Below, piece after piece: positions 56,358-64,000 of a stretch of DNA of 64,000 nt. Where the stretch lies: assembly GCF_000426765.1 (NCBI RefSeq), contig NZ_KE384566.1:124001-188000 (forward strand), read 5' to 3'. Positions within the stretch are counted from its first letter, which is position 1. Each line of letters begins with the position of its first letter. The notes beneath the pieces are model-generated. The model ran no database searches, was not told the origin of the DNA, and was given only the letters and a program-made list of their open reading frames with translations. The stretch comes from Vibrio litoralis DSM 17657 (GTDB taxonomy: Bacteria > Pseudomonadota > Gammaproteobacteria > Enterobacterales > Vibrionaceae). The position numbers were made by a program, and so were the translations under genes.

Positions 56358-57143
56358 GTGTACGTAGTTGAATTACGATTTGAATGTTTTGATAACACCA
56401 CTATCGACGCGGTAGAAAAGGCGATTAACGGTTTATTTGATGCTTTGCGCTATAACGGCCAGATTCTCGGGCGAGAGTTTCCGATAATTATTGGTGATGG
56501 TGAATTTCGCGCTCGTTTGATTTGCCCTGAAGCAAATAGCTTACACGCTGATTACCATTCCGATTATGTCAAAGTCTGCTTGCAACGACTAACAGAGGCA
56601 AAAGTACTAGCACCAAAAGTGAAGGTTCTAGGGCAAGATCTTAACTCTGAGCAAACGGTGTCATTTGATGAGCAAAACACACCGAGTTGGCAGGTTTTAT
56701 ATACCACTTTTGTTCACTCATGCTCACCATTACGCTGCGGGGATACTTTTAGGCCTATCCCTTTGTATCATAATCCACCTACCTTAAATGGCGACCATAA
56801 GTCGTTAGTAAAATGGCAAACCGAGTGGCAGGCATGTGATGAATTGCAAATGGCTGGTGCTTGTGAAGCTGAACATGCTGGCTTAAAAGAAATTGCTCAA
56901 GTAGACAGTGATTTATTCCGCCGAGGATGGGATCTACGTGGTCGACTAGAGTACATCACCAAGATCCCAACCTATTACTATTTATATCGAGTCGGTGGTG
57001 AAAGCTTGCAAGCCGAGCAGAATCGACCTTGCCCTCGTTGTGGTGGTGATTGGAAACTCGAACAACCGCTGCATGATATCTTCTATTTCAAATGTGATGA
57101 TTGTCGGATTGTGTCGAATTTGTCTTGGGATCATTTGAAGTAA
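56358..57143 (+). CDS. Zinc-ribbon protein, DUF2310-like
   Basis: A 261-residue soluble protein with a C-terminal zinc ribbon (NRPCPRCGGDWKL...FKCDDCRIVSN, four cysteines in two CxxC pairs). The N-terminal 200 residues (YVVELRFECFDNTTIDAVEKAINGLFDALRYNGQ...WQTEWQACDELQM) match the DUF2310 family, often annotated as possibly nucleic-acid binding; the function is unknown. The start is a GTG behind CGGGG, 12 bp after syd, so the two are probably cotranscribed. Confidence 0.82.
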   Translation: MYVVELRFECFDNTTIDAVEKAINGLFDALRYNGQILGREFPIIIGDGEFRARLICPEANSLHADYHSDYVKVCLQRLTEAKVLAPKVKVLGQDLNSEQTVSFDEQNTPSWQVLYTTFVHSCSPLRCGDTFRPIPLYHNPPTLNGDHKSLVKWQTEWQACDELQMAGACEAEHAGLKEIAQVDSDLFRRGWDLRGRLEYITKIPTYYYLYRVGGESLQAEQNRPCPRCGGDWKLEQPLHDIFYFKCDDCRIVSNLSWDHLK

Positions 57144-57294
57144 TTATTAGACGGCGCTTAGACATGAGGGCCGATGGAGTCGTTGCTCGTGACTAGGGCG
57201 CTTTGCTACTCGTAACTCGGGGAAGGTGCTATAAATTTAGTGTAATAAAATAGAAATGAACTCGCTTTATATTTTTCAAGGAACTGAAATCTTT

Positions 57295-57336
57295 CAACGA
57301 GCAACGAGCAACGAGCAACGAGCAACGAGCAACGAG
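57295..57336. repeat. CAACGAG heptamer array, six copies
   Basis: Six perfect CAACGAG units. An inverted match (CGTTGCTCGT) lies upstream at about 57181-57190, so the region between could fold as a long hairpin. The downstream flank, AGCTACGAGTTCC, carries the TAG stop of yaiI (57353-57355, minus). Confidence 0.93.
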
Positions 57337-57352
57337 AAGCGCAGCGGCCGAG

Positions 57353-57805
57353 CTACGAGTTCCGGCCTTTCGCCAATATCCGATCCAAATGATTAGCAAA
57401 TTCACGCTTATCGGTTTGGGAGAGTGGCGGCGGACCTCCGCTTTGAACACCACTTGAACGCATGGTATCCATAAAATCACGAATATTCAGACGAGCTTTG
57501 ATGGTGTCTTTGGTATAAAGCTCACCGCGCGAGCTTAATGCTTGGCCGCCTTTGGTGATCACTTCATCGGCGAGAGGGATGTCTGAGGTGATCACGAGAT
57601 CGCCGACTTCGACACGACGTACGATTTCATTATCCGCAATATCAAAACCACTTTCGACTTGTACGCTGTGAATATTATTGCGCTTCGGGACGGGCACTAA
57701 GTGGTTGGCAATAAAAGTTGTAGTAATGCCGGTGCGTTCTGCCGCGCGACAGATGGTTTCTCTGATGGTTTTCGGACACGCGTCAGCATCAACCCAAATT
57801 TTCAT
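57353..57805 (-). CDS. yaiI: UPF0178 family protein YaiI
   Basis: A 150-residue protein of the DUF188 family (PIN-like fold). Seen: [58 protein letters not shown], and the late [22 protein letters not shown]. The conserved aspartates suggest a nuclease-like metal site; activity is unknown. The terminal residues RNS and the stop come from the repeat flank. Two bases separate it from the next minus-strand gene. Confidence 0.9.
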   Translation of the reverse strand: MKIWVDADACPKTIRETICRAAERTGITTTFIANHLVPVPKRNNIHSVQVESGFDIADNEIVRRVEVGDLVITSDIPLADEVITKGGQALSSRGELYTKDTIKARLNIRDFMDTMRSSGVQSGGPPPLSQTDKREFANHLDRILAKGRNS

Positions 57806-57806
57806 G

Positions 57807-58088
57807 TTATTTCCCTTCTAGCGCGGTTAAGCGTTGAGTCAATTCTTGCACTTGTTTTTCTAATTGGGCAATGCGCTCTTCTGCCGATAGGGCGGTTTTC
57901 TCGCTGGCAATTTCTACTTTAGGTACTTTGTTGGATGACTTCCAAGATTTTAAAGTGGCGATAATAGCCGGCATTGGAACGGGCATAGAAAGTCTAGACT
58001 TAACCAATGCCACGCTTGGCTGCTTACCTTCTTCGGTGATGGCAGAAAGTACTCTATGTAGTTCTTGTGTTACATCGTGTGTTTGCAT
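57807..58088 (-). CDS. Small protein with C-terminal coiled coil, unknown function
   Basis: A 93-residue protein. The N-terminal half ([46 protein letters not shown]) looks like a small helical, possibly DNA-binding domain similar in outline to KfrA-type N-termini. The C-terminal half ([25 protein letters not shown]) is a predicted coiled coil. I recall it as a conserved Vibrio gene of unknown function. It lies in a minus-strand run with the DUF3301 and DUF3549 genes and yaiI. Confidence 0.75.
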   Translation of the reverse strand: MQTHDVTQELHRVLSAITEEGKQPSVALVKSRLSMPVPMPAIIATLKSWKSSNKVPKVEIASEKTALSAEERIAQLEKQVQELTQRLTALEGK

Positions 58089-58146
58089 GCTTCGGGTCTC
58101 TTTAGTCTTTTTTCGACTTAGCTTCTTCGAGTTAGTCTCTTTTTAA

Positions 58147-58458
58147 TTAGTCACTTTCAACAATACGGTAGGGCGGTAACATAAACTTGGCTACTTTAAA
58201 ACCAACCATAATTGCTCGGCCTTGGTAATAGTCGTCACCACGGGCGGAAAATTCAAACTGATATAAAGAATGAAATTGAAAACGCCCGTCCGGTAAGCGT
58301 AATTGATAACGTAATAGCGACACCGACAGTAGTTGTAAATCGAGCTGTCCACAATGACGAGCAATCGCCTTGTGTGCTAGCTCGGATTGTCTACGTTGTT
58401 GCCAAAATAGGAAAGCGATGAATACCACCAAAAGGATCATCAGTAAGTCGGTTATCAT
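58147..58458 (-). CDS. DUF3301 family membrane-anchored protein
   Basis: A 103-residue protein with one N-terminal helix (ITDLLMILLVVFIAFLFWQQRRQ), followed by HCGQLDLQLLSVSLLRYQLRLPDGRFQFHSLYQFEFSARGDDYYQG, which fits the DUF3301 family; the function is unknown. It follows the DUF3549 gene by 34 bases on the same strand, so cotranscription is likely. It could tether a partner to the inner membrane. Confidence 0.82.
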   Translation of the reverse strand: MITDLLMILLVVFIAFLFWQQRRQSELAHKAIARHCGQLDLQLLSVSLLRYQLRLPDGRFQFHSLYQFEFSARGDDYYQGRAIMVGFKVAKFMLPPYRIVESD

Positions 58459-58492
58459 TGGCTATCCTTATCCATTATGTTATGTGATGAAA

Positions 58493-59566
58493 TTATTGAG
58501 CAGATTTGGTTTGCTGCTGTAGTGTGTAAAGAGCATTCGCCAATTCAGGGCTTGGGGTATGGCTCAGTAGAGGTAAGAAGGTAAAGCGCAAGTCTGGGAT
58601 CATGACTAAGTCGGCAAACAATTGGTTAAATAAATCTTGGTTTTTGGTCTGAGCTAGGCGTAATAAGAATTTCACTGCGCGCGCTTCGGTATTCAATTGT
58701 GCCCAACAACGGCCGGCAATTGCAATTAACACTTCTGCGTGACAAAGCGTTTCATCGGCGAGCACTTTTTCAAGGATAGTAATAAGTTGCTCAGAATTCG
58801 CTCCAGACAAGGCACGAACATACGCAGATAATAAAAATAGATCGGGCTGTGCTTTTTCACATTCTTGTTCAGCCAGTTCTAATAATCGTTGTGCTAATTT
58901 GTTAGGGATCTCAACGTGTTCCAAAGCGCCAAGTAAAGCATATAGGGCTGGGTGATTAGCGCTATCTTCTGCGAGTTTGCTTAATGCTTTACGAATAGCC
59001 ACGCCGTTTTGTTGATCTGATAAACGGCTGCACATGTCGGTAATACCTTGTAAGCCCACGGTTTGCCAATTGTTCCAACCTAGATCACCGGTAAAGTAAT
59101 GCTGAGCATGTTCATAATATTGGCTGGTGGATAGGCCTAGATCTGCTCGAATGACACTATGAAAAACCGCCATTTTGTCGTCATTTGGTTTGAAAGTGTA
59201 TGGATTATTGGCTAAATGCTGTTGCTGCTCTTCGGTGAGATCTTGAGTTAACAGTGCGCCACTTGCTTTTACCGAGAAAGCCTCTGTCACGTACTTTAAA
59301 AAGTTACCAATATCAGTTTGATTGAGTAGTCCGCGCTCATCGAGTGGGAATTTTAAGAACCAAATCCAAGGTTGCTGGCTGTCATTCCAATAGGCAATGG
59401 CTAGGTTGGCATGACGCTGCAATGGGTAAGGGTAAGGTTTTTGCCCCATTTCAACTTGTTGGAAATCTTTGGTTTCAATCGCTTGAATGCGTCGCCCTAA
59501 ATCAAAAATTTTAAACTGGCACTGACTTTGTTCTAATAGTTGGCTTAGGTTGTGTATTGCATTCAT
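58493..59566 (-). CDS. DUF3549 family protein
   Basis: A 357-residue soluble protein. The N-terminal half has FDLGRRIQAIETKDFQQVEMGQKPYPYPLQRHANLAIAYW and PWIWFLKFPLDERGLL, typical of DUF3549; the second half is a HEAT-like series of helices (HPALYALLGALEHVEIPNKLAQRLLELAEQ, LFLLSAYVRALSGA). The function is unknown. First gene of a minus-strand run with DUF3301, the coiled-coil protein and yaiI; divergent from the YqcC-like gene. Confidence 0.83.
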   Translation of the reverse strand: MNAIHNLSQLLEQSQCQFKIFDLGRRIQAIETKDFQQVEMGQKPYPYPLQRHANLAIAYWNDSQQPWIWFLKFPLDERGLLNQTDIGNFLKYVTEAFSVKASGALLTQDLTEEQQQHLANNPYTFKPNDDKMAVFHSVIRADLGLSTSQYYEHAQHYFTGDLGWNNWQTVGLQGITDMCSRLSDQQNGVAIRKALSKLAEDSANHPALYALLGALEHVEIPNKLAQRLLELAEQECEKAQPDLFLLSAYVRALSGANSEQLITILEKVLADETLCHAEVLIAIAGRCWAQLNTEARAVKFLLRLAQTKNQDLFNQLFADLVMIPDLRFTFLPLLSHTPSPELANALYTLQQQTKSAQ

Positions 59567-59647
59567 ATAAGCTTCCAGTTTAATTCGAGTATATAATTCG
59601 TTATGAAATGGTATCTTATACCCAGAATATCAAGGGGTGGGAACAAA

Positions 59648-59962
59648 ATGAACGAATATATTGAATTAACCGATGTACTTGAGCAGCTTGAAGATAAACT
59701 GATTCAATTGTCGTTATGGGAAGAGCAACCGCCGACTCAGAAAGCGTTAACTAGCGATCAACCATTTGCATTAGATACACTTCAACCAACCCAATGGTTG
59801 CAATGGATTTTTCTACCTAAAATGCACGAGCTTATTGAATCACAATCAGAAGTGCCGATTGGCTTTGAAGTGAGCCCTTATTTTGAACAAGCCATGGAAG
59901 ATAAAGATCATCGTGATGCCTTGTTACCTATCCTAAATCAATTAGATGAAACCGTTAGATGA
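59648..59962 (+). CDS. yqcC: YqcC family protein
   Basis: A 104-residue helical protein (DUF446) matching E. coli YqcC: LEQLEDKLIQLSLWEEQPPTQKALTSDQPFALDTLQPTQWLQWIFLPKMHELI. The function is unknown. The ATG at 59648 gives the conserved start; an upstream frame to 59603 adds unsupported residues. It overlaps truC by 4 bases (ATGA), and the yqcC-truC pair is conserved in E. coli. Confidence 0.9.
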   Translation: MNEYIELTDVLEQLEDKLIQLSLWEEQPPTQKALTSDQPFALDTLQPTQWLQWIFLPKMHELIESQSEVPIGFEVSPYFEQAMEDKDHRDALLPILNQLDETVR

Positions 59963-60747
59963 ATGTAGAAAATAACCCTGAGTTGATGGATGACTCGCAA
60001 GAATCTGCTGTTGAAACTGTAGAGTTAGAAGTGGTTTATCGTGACGAGTATTTTATCGCGGTCAATAAGCCAGCTGGAATGCTAGTGCACCGATCGTGGC
60101 TTGATCGCCATGAGACGCAATTTGTGATGCAAACCTTGAGAGATCAAATTGGTCAGCATGTTTTTCCTTTGCATCGACTCGATCGCCCAACCTCTGGTGT
60201 ACTACTGTTCGCACTATCGAGTGAGTTTGCCGCAAAAGCAGCGCCAATGTTTGCCGAACATCAATTCACCAAAACTTATCATGCCATTGTACGCGGTTGG
60301 ATTGAAGAGGGCGATCGTCTCGATTACCCACTGAAAAAAGAGCAAGACAAAATCGCCGATAAGTTTGCCTCAAAAGAGGTGGAAGCTCAGTCTGCAATTA
60401 CTGACTACCAACCATTAGCTAAAGTAGAAGTTCCCCATTCAACAGGCCGCTTTCCAACCAGTCGTTTTTGTCTAGTTGAAATGCAACCACTAACCGGACG
60501 CAAACACCAATTACGTCGTCATATGGCGCACCTACGTCATCCGATATTAGGGGATACTTCTCATGGTGACGGTAAACAAAACCGTTTATTTAGATATGTT
60601 TATGATGCAAAGCGTTTAATGCTACATGCGAGTAAACTGGAGTTTGTGCATCCATACACGAATGAGAATATCGTCATTGAAGCGAAGTTTGATGAAGTGT
60701 GGCAACGTTTATTGAAAGAGTTTGGTTGGAAGAGCGGTTTCGAGTAG
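59959..60747 (+). CDS. truC: tRNA pseudouridine(65) synthase
   Basis: A 262-residue RluA-family synthase making pseudouridine 65 in tRNAs. The catalytic Asp is in HRLDRPTSGVLLFAL. Other family parts: VYRDEYFIAVNKPAGMLVHRSWLD, TYHAIVRGWI, VEMQPLTGRKHQLRRHMAHLRHPILGD and RLMLHASKLEF. The start overlaps yqcC. The last codons (GGT TTC GAG TAG) are part of a TTTCGAG-type heptamer run, so the C-terminus seems repeat-derived. Confidence 0.95.
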   Translation: MNVENNPELMDDSQESAVETVELEVVYRDEYFIAVNKPAGMLVHRSWLDRHETQFVMQTLRDQIGQHVFPLHRLDRPTSGVLLFALSSEFAAKAAPMFAEHQFTKTYHAIVRGWIEEGDRLDYPLKKEQDKIADKFASKEVEAQSAITDYQPLAKVEVPHSTGRFPTSRFCLVEMQPLTGRKHQLRRHMAHLRHPILGDTSHGDGKQNRLFRYVYDAKRLMLHASKLEFVHPYTNENIVIEAKFDEVWQRLLKEFGWKSGFE

Positions 60748-60766
60748 TGTGTTTCGAGTTTCGAGT
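60737..60766. repeat. TTTCGAG heptamer run at the truC stop
   Basis: GTTTCGAGTAG at the truC end is followed by GTTTCGAGTTTCGAGTAA. TTTCGAG is the complement of CTCGAAA, the unit at 49982. The truC TAG stop lies within it. Confidence 0.75.
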
Positions 60767-60830
60767 AAAAAAGAGTATCGGTGCGCGAGTCTCGGGCGTT
60801 TCACTTCCGTAACTCGCAAAAGCGCAGTCC

Positions 60831-60962
60831 TCAATATATTAAACCGGGCTCATCCTGAAAAGCGACGTAGGAGCGCAGTTCAGGATCTCCCACATCATTT
60901 GAGACTCTATGTGTGGCAGGAGATTCCGTATCTTCTTCGCTTAGGCTCATGTACGGAATGAC
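60831..60962. repeat. Palindromic unit with three consecutive stems
   Basis: Three inverted pairs in a row: ATCCTGAA/TTCAGGAT, CCACA/TGTGG and ATTCCGTA/TACGGAAT. Loops contain GCGACGTAGGAGCGC and CTTCTTCGCTTAGG. It has no coding content. It resembles the intergenic palindromic repeats of marine gammaproteobacteria, but I do not know a name. Confidence 0.6.
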
Positions 60963-60990
60963 GCCCTTTGAGTTATATGGATATTGCGTT

Positions 60991-61043
60991 TGAGAGCCGA
61001 AAAGAATCATTGGCACTAGTAAACTGCACAATCTTCTCGGCTC
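60991..61043. other. Long-stem inverted repeat downstream of the YaeH-like gene
   Basis: AGAGCCGA and TCGGCTCT pair across about 35 bases, extended by AAGA/TCTT. It sits just past the minus-strand YaeH-like gene and could act as its transcription end, but no T run is present. Confidence 0.45.
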
Positions 61044-61050
61044 TTGGTTC

Positions 61051-61434
61051 TTATTTCAACTTTTCTAAATCTGCTTCAATTTCTGCAATCTTCCCAGCCA
61101 CTACTTTTTCTAGGTGGCGTAAATCAGTCAAGATTTTGTGCTTGATATCAGCGCTGTCTAACTCTTTGGGTTTGGTTATTTGGTTAAGCTCAGTCATCAC
61201 TTGGGTGAGGTTAGGGCTCACTTCGGTGGTTTCTTTATATTGGCCTGATTGGTTATTTACCCGAATGTTTTTGCGCTGACGTGGGTATTTGAACTTTAAA
61301 CTTTTGGCAAACAGCTCACCTTTTTGTTTATGGAAGTAAACTTTTAATACATCCACTTGGGCTTCTTGGCGCAAGCTGTAACGAGCAATGAGGGATGTGT
61401 CGGGAATACCAAGTTTCTTTAAGTTTGGATACAT
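61051..61434 (-). CDS. UPF0325 family protein (YaeH-like, DUF3461)
   Basis: A 127-residue protein matching E. coli Yae[71 protein letters not shown], and [23 protein letters not shown]. The function is unknown. Its position next to glnD is as in E. coli, where yaeH lies close to the dapD-glnD region. ATG preceded by AGAGGTAA. Confidence 0.92.
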   Translation of the reverse strand: MYPNLKKLGIPDTSLIARYSLRQEAQVDVLKVYFHKQKGELFAKSLKFKYPRQRKNIRVNNQSGQYKETTEVSPNLTQVMTELNQITKPKELDSADIKHKILTDLRHLEKVVAGKIAEIEADLEKLK

Positions 61435-61505
61435 AAATCATTTACCTCTAGTTAGAACAAAAGATGAATGTTGCGGTTTACTTTCAGTATAGTGATAAGC
61501 AATAA

Positions 61506-64000
61506 CTATTCATGTGGTGATAAGGTTTTAATTGCCTCAACCAATTCAATTTTTAGTGCATCTTCTACTTCTGGCTCTAGTCGACCGCCGCTAGGTGAGG
61601 TGAGGATAAATAAATCTTCTGCTCGTTCGCCTATGGTGGTGATTTTTGCACCATGTAAGTTTACTCCTAGCTTGGCAAAGACTTGGCCTATCGTCGCTAA
61701 AAGTCCAGGAGTATCAAGTGCAACAAGCTCCATTAAGCTACGTTTACCGGTTCGTGTTGGGATGAAATCAACACGAGTTTTAACATGGAAATGCTTGAGT
61801 TTATTGGGCACTCGGCGTGAGCGAGTATTGGCGCTGATTTTTCCATTTAAGACATCGGTGAGATGTTGTTTGATTTGCTCGTGACGGACATCTTCAACCG
61901 GGTCACCATTTTGATCGAGTACCATAAAAGTATCGAGTGCATAACCGTCTTTGCTGGTCATGATTTGTGCGTCGTGGATACTTAAGTTACGGCGATCTAA
62001 TTCGGCCGCCATCATGCCAAATAAACTGGCTTTATCTTTGGTATAAATGAACACTTCTGTCCCACCACGCGTCGCATTCTTACTTAGTAATACCAGTGGT
62101 TGATCTGCTGGGTGGGTAAGTAAGTGCTCACCATGCCAGGCGATTTGTTTTGGCGTGTGGCGTAAAAAGTAGTCGGCTTTAAATCGTTGCCACAATACTT
62201 CAATTTCCCTTGGGCTGAAGTTTTCTTTACGTAGCATCGCAGCGGCCATGTGTTGGTTATGGCGAATGCGATCTCGCAAATCAACCGGGTTTTCTAGTCC
62301 TCTACGTAAAGCGCGTTGGGTTGAGTAAAATAGCTCAGCCAGTAATGTTCGTTTCCAACTATTCCATAGCTCTGGATTGGTTGCGCAGATATCGGCAACG
62401 GTTAAGCACACTAGATTTTCTAGATATTCTTCATCACGGACTTTTTTGGCAAACTCGGTGATGACATCGGGATCATAGATATCACGGCGCTGAGCAGTGA
62501 CAGACATGAGAAGGTGATTTTGAACTAACCATGAAACGAGCTTGGCTTCCGGCTTTGATAAGTCATGTTCGATACAAAAATCATAAGCTTCGACAGCACC
62601 AATTTCGGAGTGATCACCACCACGACCTTTACCAATATCATGGAATATGGCTGCAATAATCAGTAAGTTTTTCTTTTGCATTCTTGGGTAAACATCGCAA
62701 CATATTGGATGTTTATCATGGTTGTCGATATTACTAAACGAATGGATATGTTTGAGTACCCGCATGCTATGTTCATCGACGGTATAAACGTGGAATAGAT
62801 CAAACTGCATTTGGCCAACGATTTGGCTCCATTGCGGTAAGTAGGCTGCTAGCACTCCCAAGCGGTGCATTAAACTAAAGGCTTTATGCAGCGAATTTGG
62901 GTGATTAATCAGTGCCATGAATTTTTCACGTGCAGCAGGGATAGTGTGTAAGAATCGATTCAGTCTACGTCTTGCAGTGCGCAGTTGGCGCAAAGTAGGT
63001 GGGCTCACGCCTTCAATGGTTGAGTCATTAGCAATATGTAAAAACATATCTAAAATGGTTTCAGGCCTTGCTTGGAATAACGCAGGTTTTCTCGCTTCGA
63101 TTAATGAACCGCGGCGCTGAAAGTCATCAGAAATAATGACCGCATCTGGCAGCATTCCTTTACTCATGATGGCTTGATCAAACAGTTTGAGCAGCATTTT
63201 ATTGAGCTCGGCAACCCGACGTAATGTCCGGTAAAATTCTTTCATCATCATTTCGATGGCGCGGTTACCTTCACCGGTAAAACCTAAGTTTTCTGCTACA
63301 CTGGCTTGGTGACCAAAGGTTAAGCGGTTGTCATAACGCTTCAATTCAATATGTAGTGCAAAGCGAACACGCCATAAGAAATTTTGGCACTCTAATAATT
63401 CGCGGTATTCAGCGTCAGTTAAAAAACCAGCGTAGCTCATTTCACGAAGTGAGGTCGCGCCAAAATGACGACGAGCGACCCAACCTAAAGTGTGAATGTC
63501 ACGTAAACCGCCAGGGCTAGATTTTATATCCGGCTCTAAATTGTAAGTGGTGTCGTGATAGCGAGCGTGGCGTTCACGTTGCTCTTCTAGCTTGGCTTCA
63601 TAGAAAACTTCGCTAGGCCAAAAACTGGCTGATGAAATCTGTTCAATGAGCTGATTGTAGGTATCTTCACAACCACATAAAAAACGCGCTTCTTGTAAAT
63701 TGGTTGCAACGGTTAAGTCGTCTTTACCAACATTGATACATTCTTTTAGGGTACGGACACTATGGCCAACTTCTAGATGTAAATCCCATAATAGAGTAAT
63801 AAATTCACTGATTTTTTTGTTCACATCATCAGAGATTTTCTTTTCTGATAATACCAGGATATCGATATCGGATAAGGGGTGAAGCTCAGCGCGACCATAG
63901 CCACCGACGGCAATTAAGCTGAGAGAGTTTACTTGTGCAAAGCCCAAAAAGTCCCATAAGCGCTGAAGTATGGAGTCCATATAGGCAGAACGTTCATACA
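61506..64000 (-). CDS. glnD: Bifunctional [protein-PII] uridylyltransferase / uridylyl-removing enzyme, 5' end beyond window
   Basis: GlnD senses glutamine and uridylylates or de-uridylylates PII, controlling glutamine synthetase. Seen: the nucleotidyltransferase site AVGGYGRAELHPLSDIDILVLS, HSVRTLKECI, PDIKSSPGGLRDIHTLGWVARRHFG, the HD domain IAAIFHDIGKGRGGDHSEIGA, and two ACT domains (near EVFIYTKDKASLFGMMAAELDRR and LVALDTPGLLATIGQVFAKLGVNLHGAKI). The frame stays open to base 64000 (YERSAYMDSILQ...), so the true start lies beyond the window; roughly 830 of about 880 residues are present. Confidence 0.97.
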   Translation of the reverse strand, partial: YERSAYMDSILQRLWDFLGFAQVNSLSLIAVGGYGRAELHPLSDIDILVLSEKKISDDVNKKISEFITLLWDLHLEVGHSVRTLKECINVGKDDLTVATNLQEARFLCGCEDTYNQLIEQISSASFWPSEVFYEAKLEEQRERHARYHDTTYNLEPDIKSSPGGLRDIHTLGWVARRHFGATSLREMSYAGFLTDAEYRELLECQNFLWRVRFALHIELKRYDNRLTFGHQASVAENLGFTGEGNRAIEMMMKEFYRTLRRVAELNKMLLKLFDQAIMSKGMLPDAVIISDDFQRRGSLIEARKPALFQARPETILDMFLHIANDSTIEGVSPPTLRQLRTARRRLNRFLHTIPAAREKFMALINHPNSLHKAFSLMHRLGVLAAYLPQWSQIVGQMQFDLFHVYTVDEHSMRVLKHIHSFSNIDNHDKHPICCDVYPRMQKKNLLIIAAIFHDIGKGRGGDHSEIGAVEAYDFCIEHDLSKPEAKLVSWLVQNHLLMSVTAQRRDIYDPDVITEFAKKVRDEEYLENLVCLTVADICATNPELWNSWKRTLLAELFYSTQRALRRGLENPVDLRDRIRHNQHMAAAMLRKENFSPREIEVLWQRFKADYFLRHTPKQIAWHGEHLLTHPADQPLVLLSKNATRGGTEVFIYTKDKASLFGMMAAELDRRNLSIHDAQIMTSKDGYALDTFMVLDQNGDPVEDVRHEQIKQHLTDVLNGKISANTRSRRVPNKLKHFHVKTRVDFIPTRTGKRSLMELVALDTPGLLATIGQVFAKLGVNLHGAKITTIGERAEDLFILTSPSGGRLEPEVEDALKIELVEAIKTLSPHE

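Overview
The window looks like a stretch of the large chromosome of a Vibrio or close Vibrionaceae relative. The evidence is protein similarity recalled from memory (PurL, ThiI, GcvA, the DUF2860, DUF3549 and DUF3301 families), gene order (gcvA-ygdD-rlmM, yqcC-truC, nrdR-ribD-ribE-ribBX-ribH-nusB-thiL-pgpA, xseB-ispA-dxs), AT-rich coding sequence and ERIC-type repeats. No database search was possible, so no species is named. Nearly all of it is core metabolism; no prophage, integron, transposase, defence island or CRISPR array was seen.

Layout. 1-5.7 kb: the 5' end of mltF, divergent purL with a PurR box, a degraded duplicate of the purL 3' end, a YceI protein and a small DUF3622 protein. 5.9-13.6 kb: a RecQ-family helicase, a GreA/GreB-like protein, a YggN-like protein, two probable outer-membrane barrels, a DUF2946-like protein and a PepSY membrane protein broken by one nonsense codon. 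13.7-16.8 kb: DUF4250, yaeP, proS and trmO on the minus strand. 17-20 kb: an AbgT transporter and a fatty-acid desaturase with two FabR-like palindromes in its promoter. 20.1-23.7 kb: metNIQ with a MetJ operator, divergent from gmhB. 23.9-30.1 kb: a YejABEF-like peptide ABC importer whose ATPase is two genes. 30.3-33.5 kb: an MliC-like lipoprotein, a YitT protein, glyA with a PurR box, and a small lipoprotein. 34-41.5 kb: the nrdR-rib-nusB-thiL-pgpA cluster, a monooxygenase-domain protein and a PhzF protein. 41.6-46.3 kb: xseB-ispA-dxs and divergent thiI. 46.4-49.9 kb: the small RNA GcvB (minus) divergent from gcvA, then a hydrolase, ygdD and rlmM. 50-61 kb: xni, ppnN, a TPR protein with a degenerate GGDEF-like domain, queF, syd, DUF2310, yaiI, several small conserved proteins, yqcC-truC and a YaeH-like protein. 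61.5-64 kb: glnD, cut by the window end.

The genes cover purine and one-carbon supply (purL, glyA, both with PurR boxes; GcvA/GcvB), riboflavin, isoprenoid and thiamine precursors, methionine import and tRNA/rRNA modification (trmO, thiI, queF, truC, rlmM).

The least ordinary content is between genes. Three ERIC elements, two 267-bp terminal-inverted-repeat elements, and a family of 7-bp tandem repeats with inverted partners lie at gene 3' ends. In several cases the repeat supplies the stop codon and last residues of the preceding protein (yejA, the second ABC ATPase, xni, yaiI, truC). The purL scar, the PepSY nonsense mutation and these 3'-end repeats are the main points to follow up. No new multi-gene system is evident.
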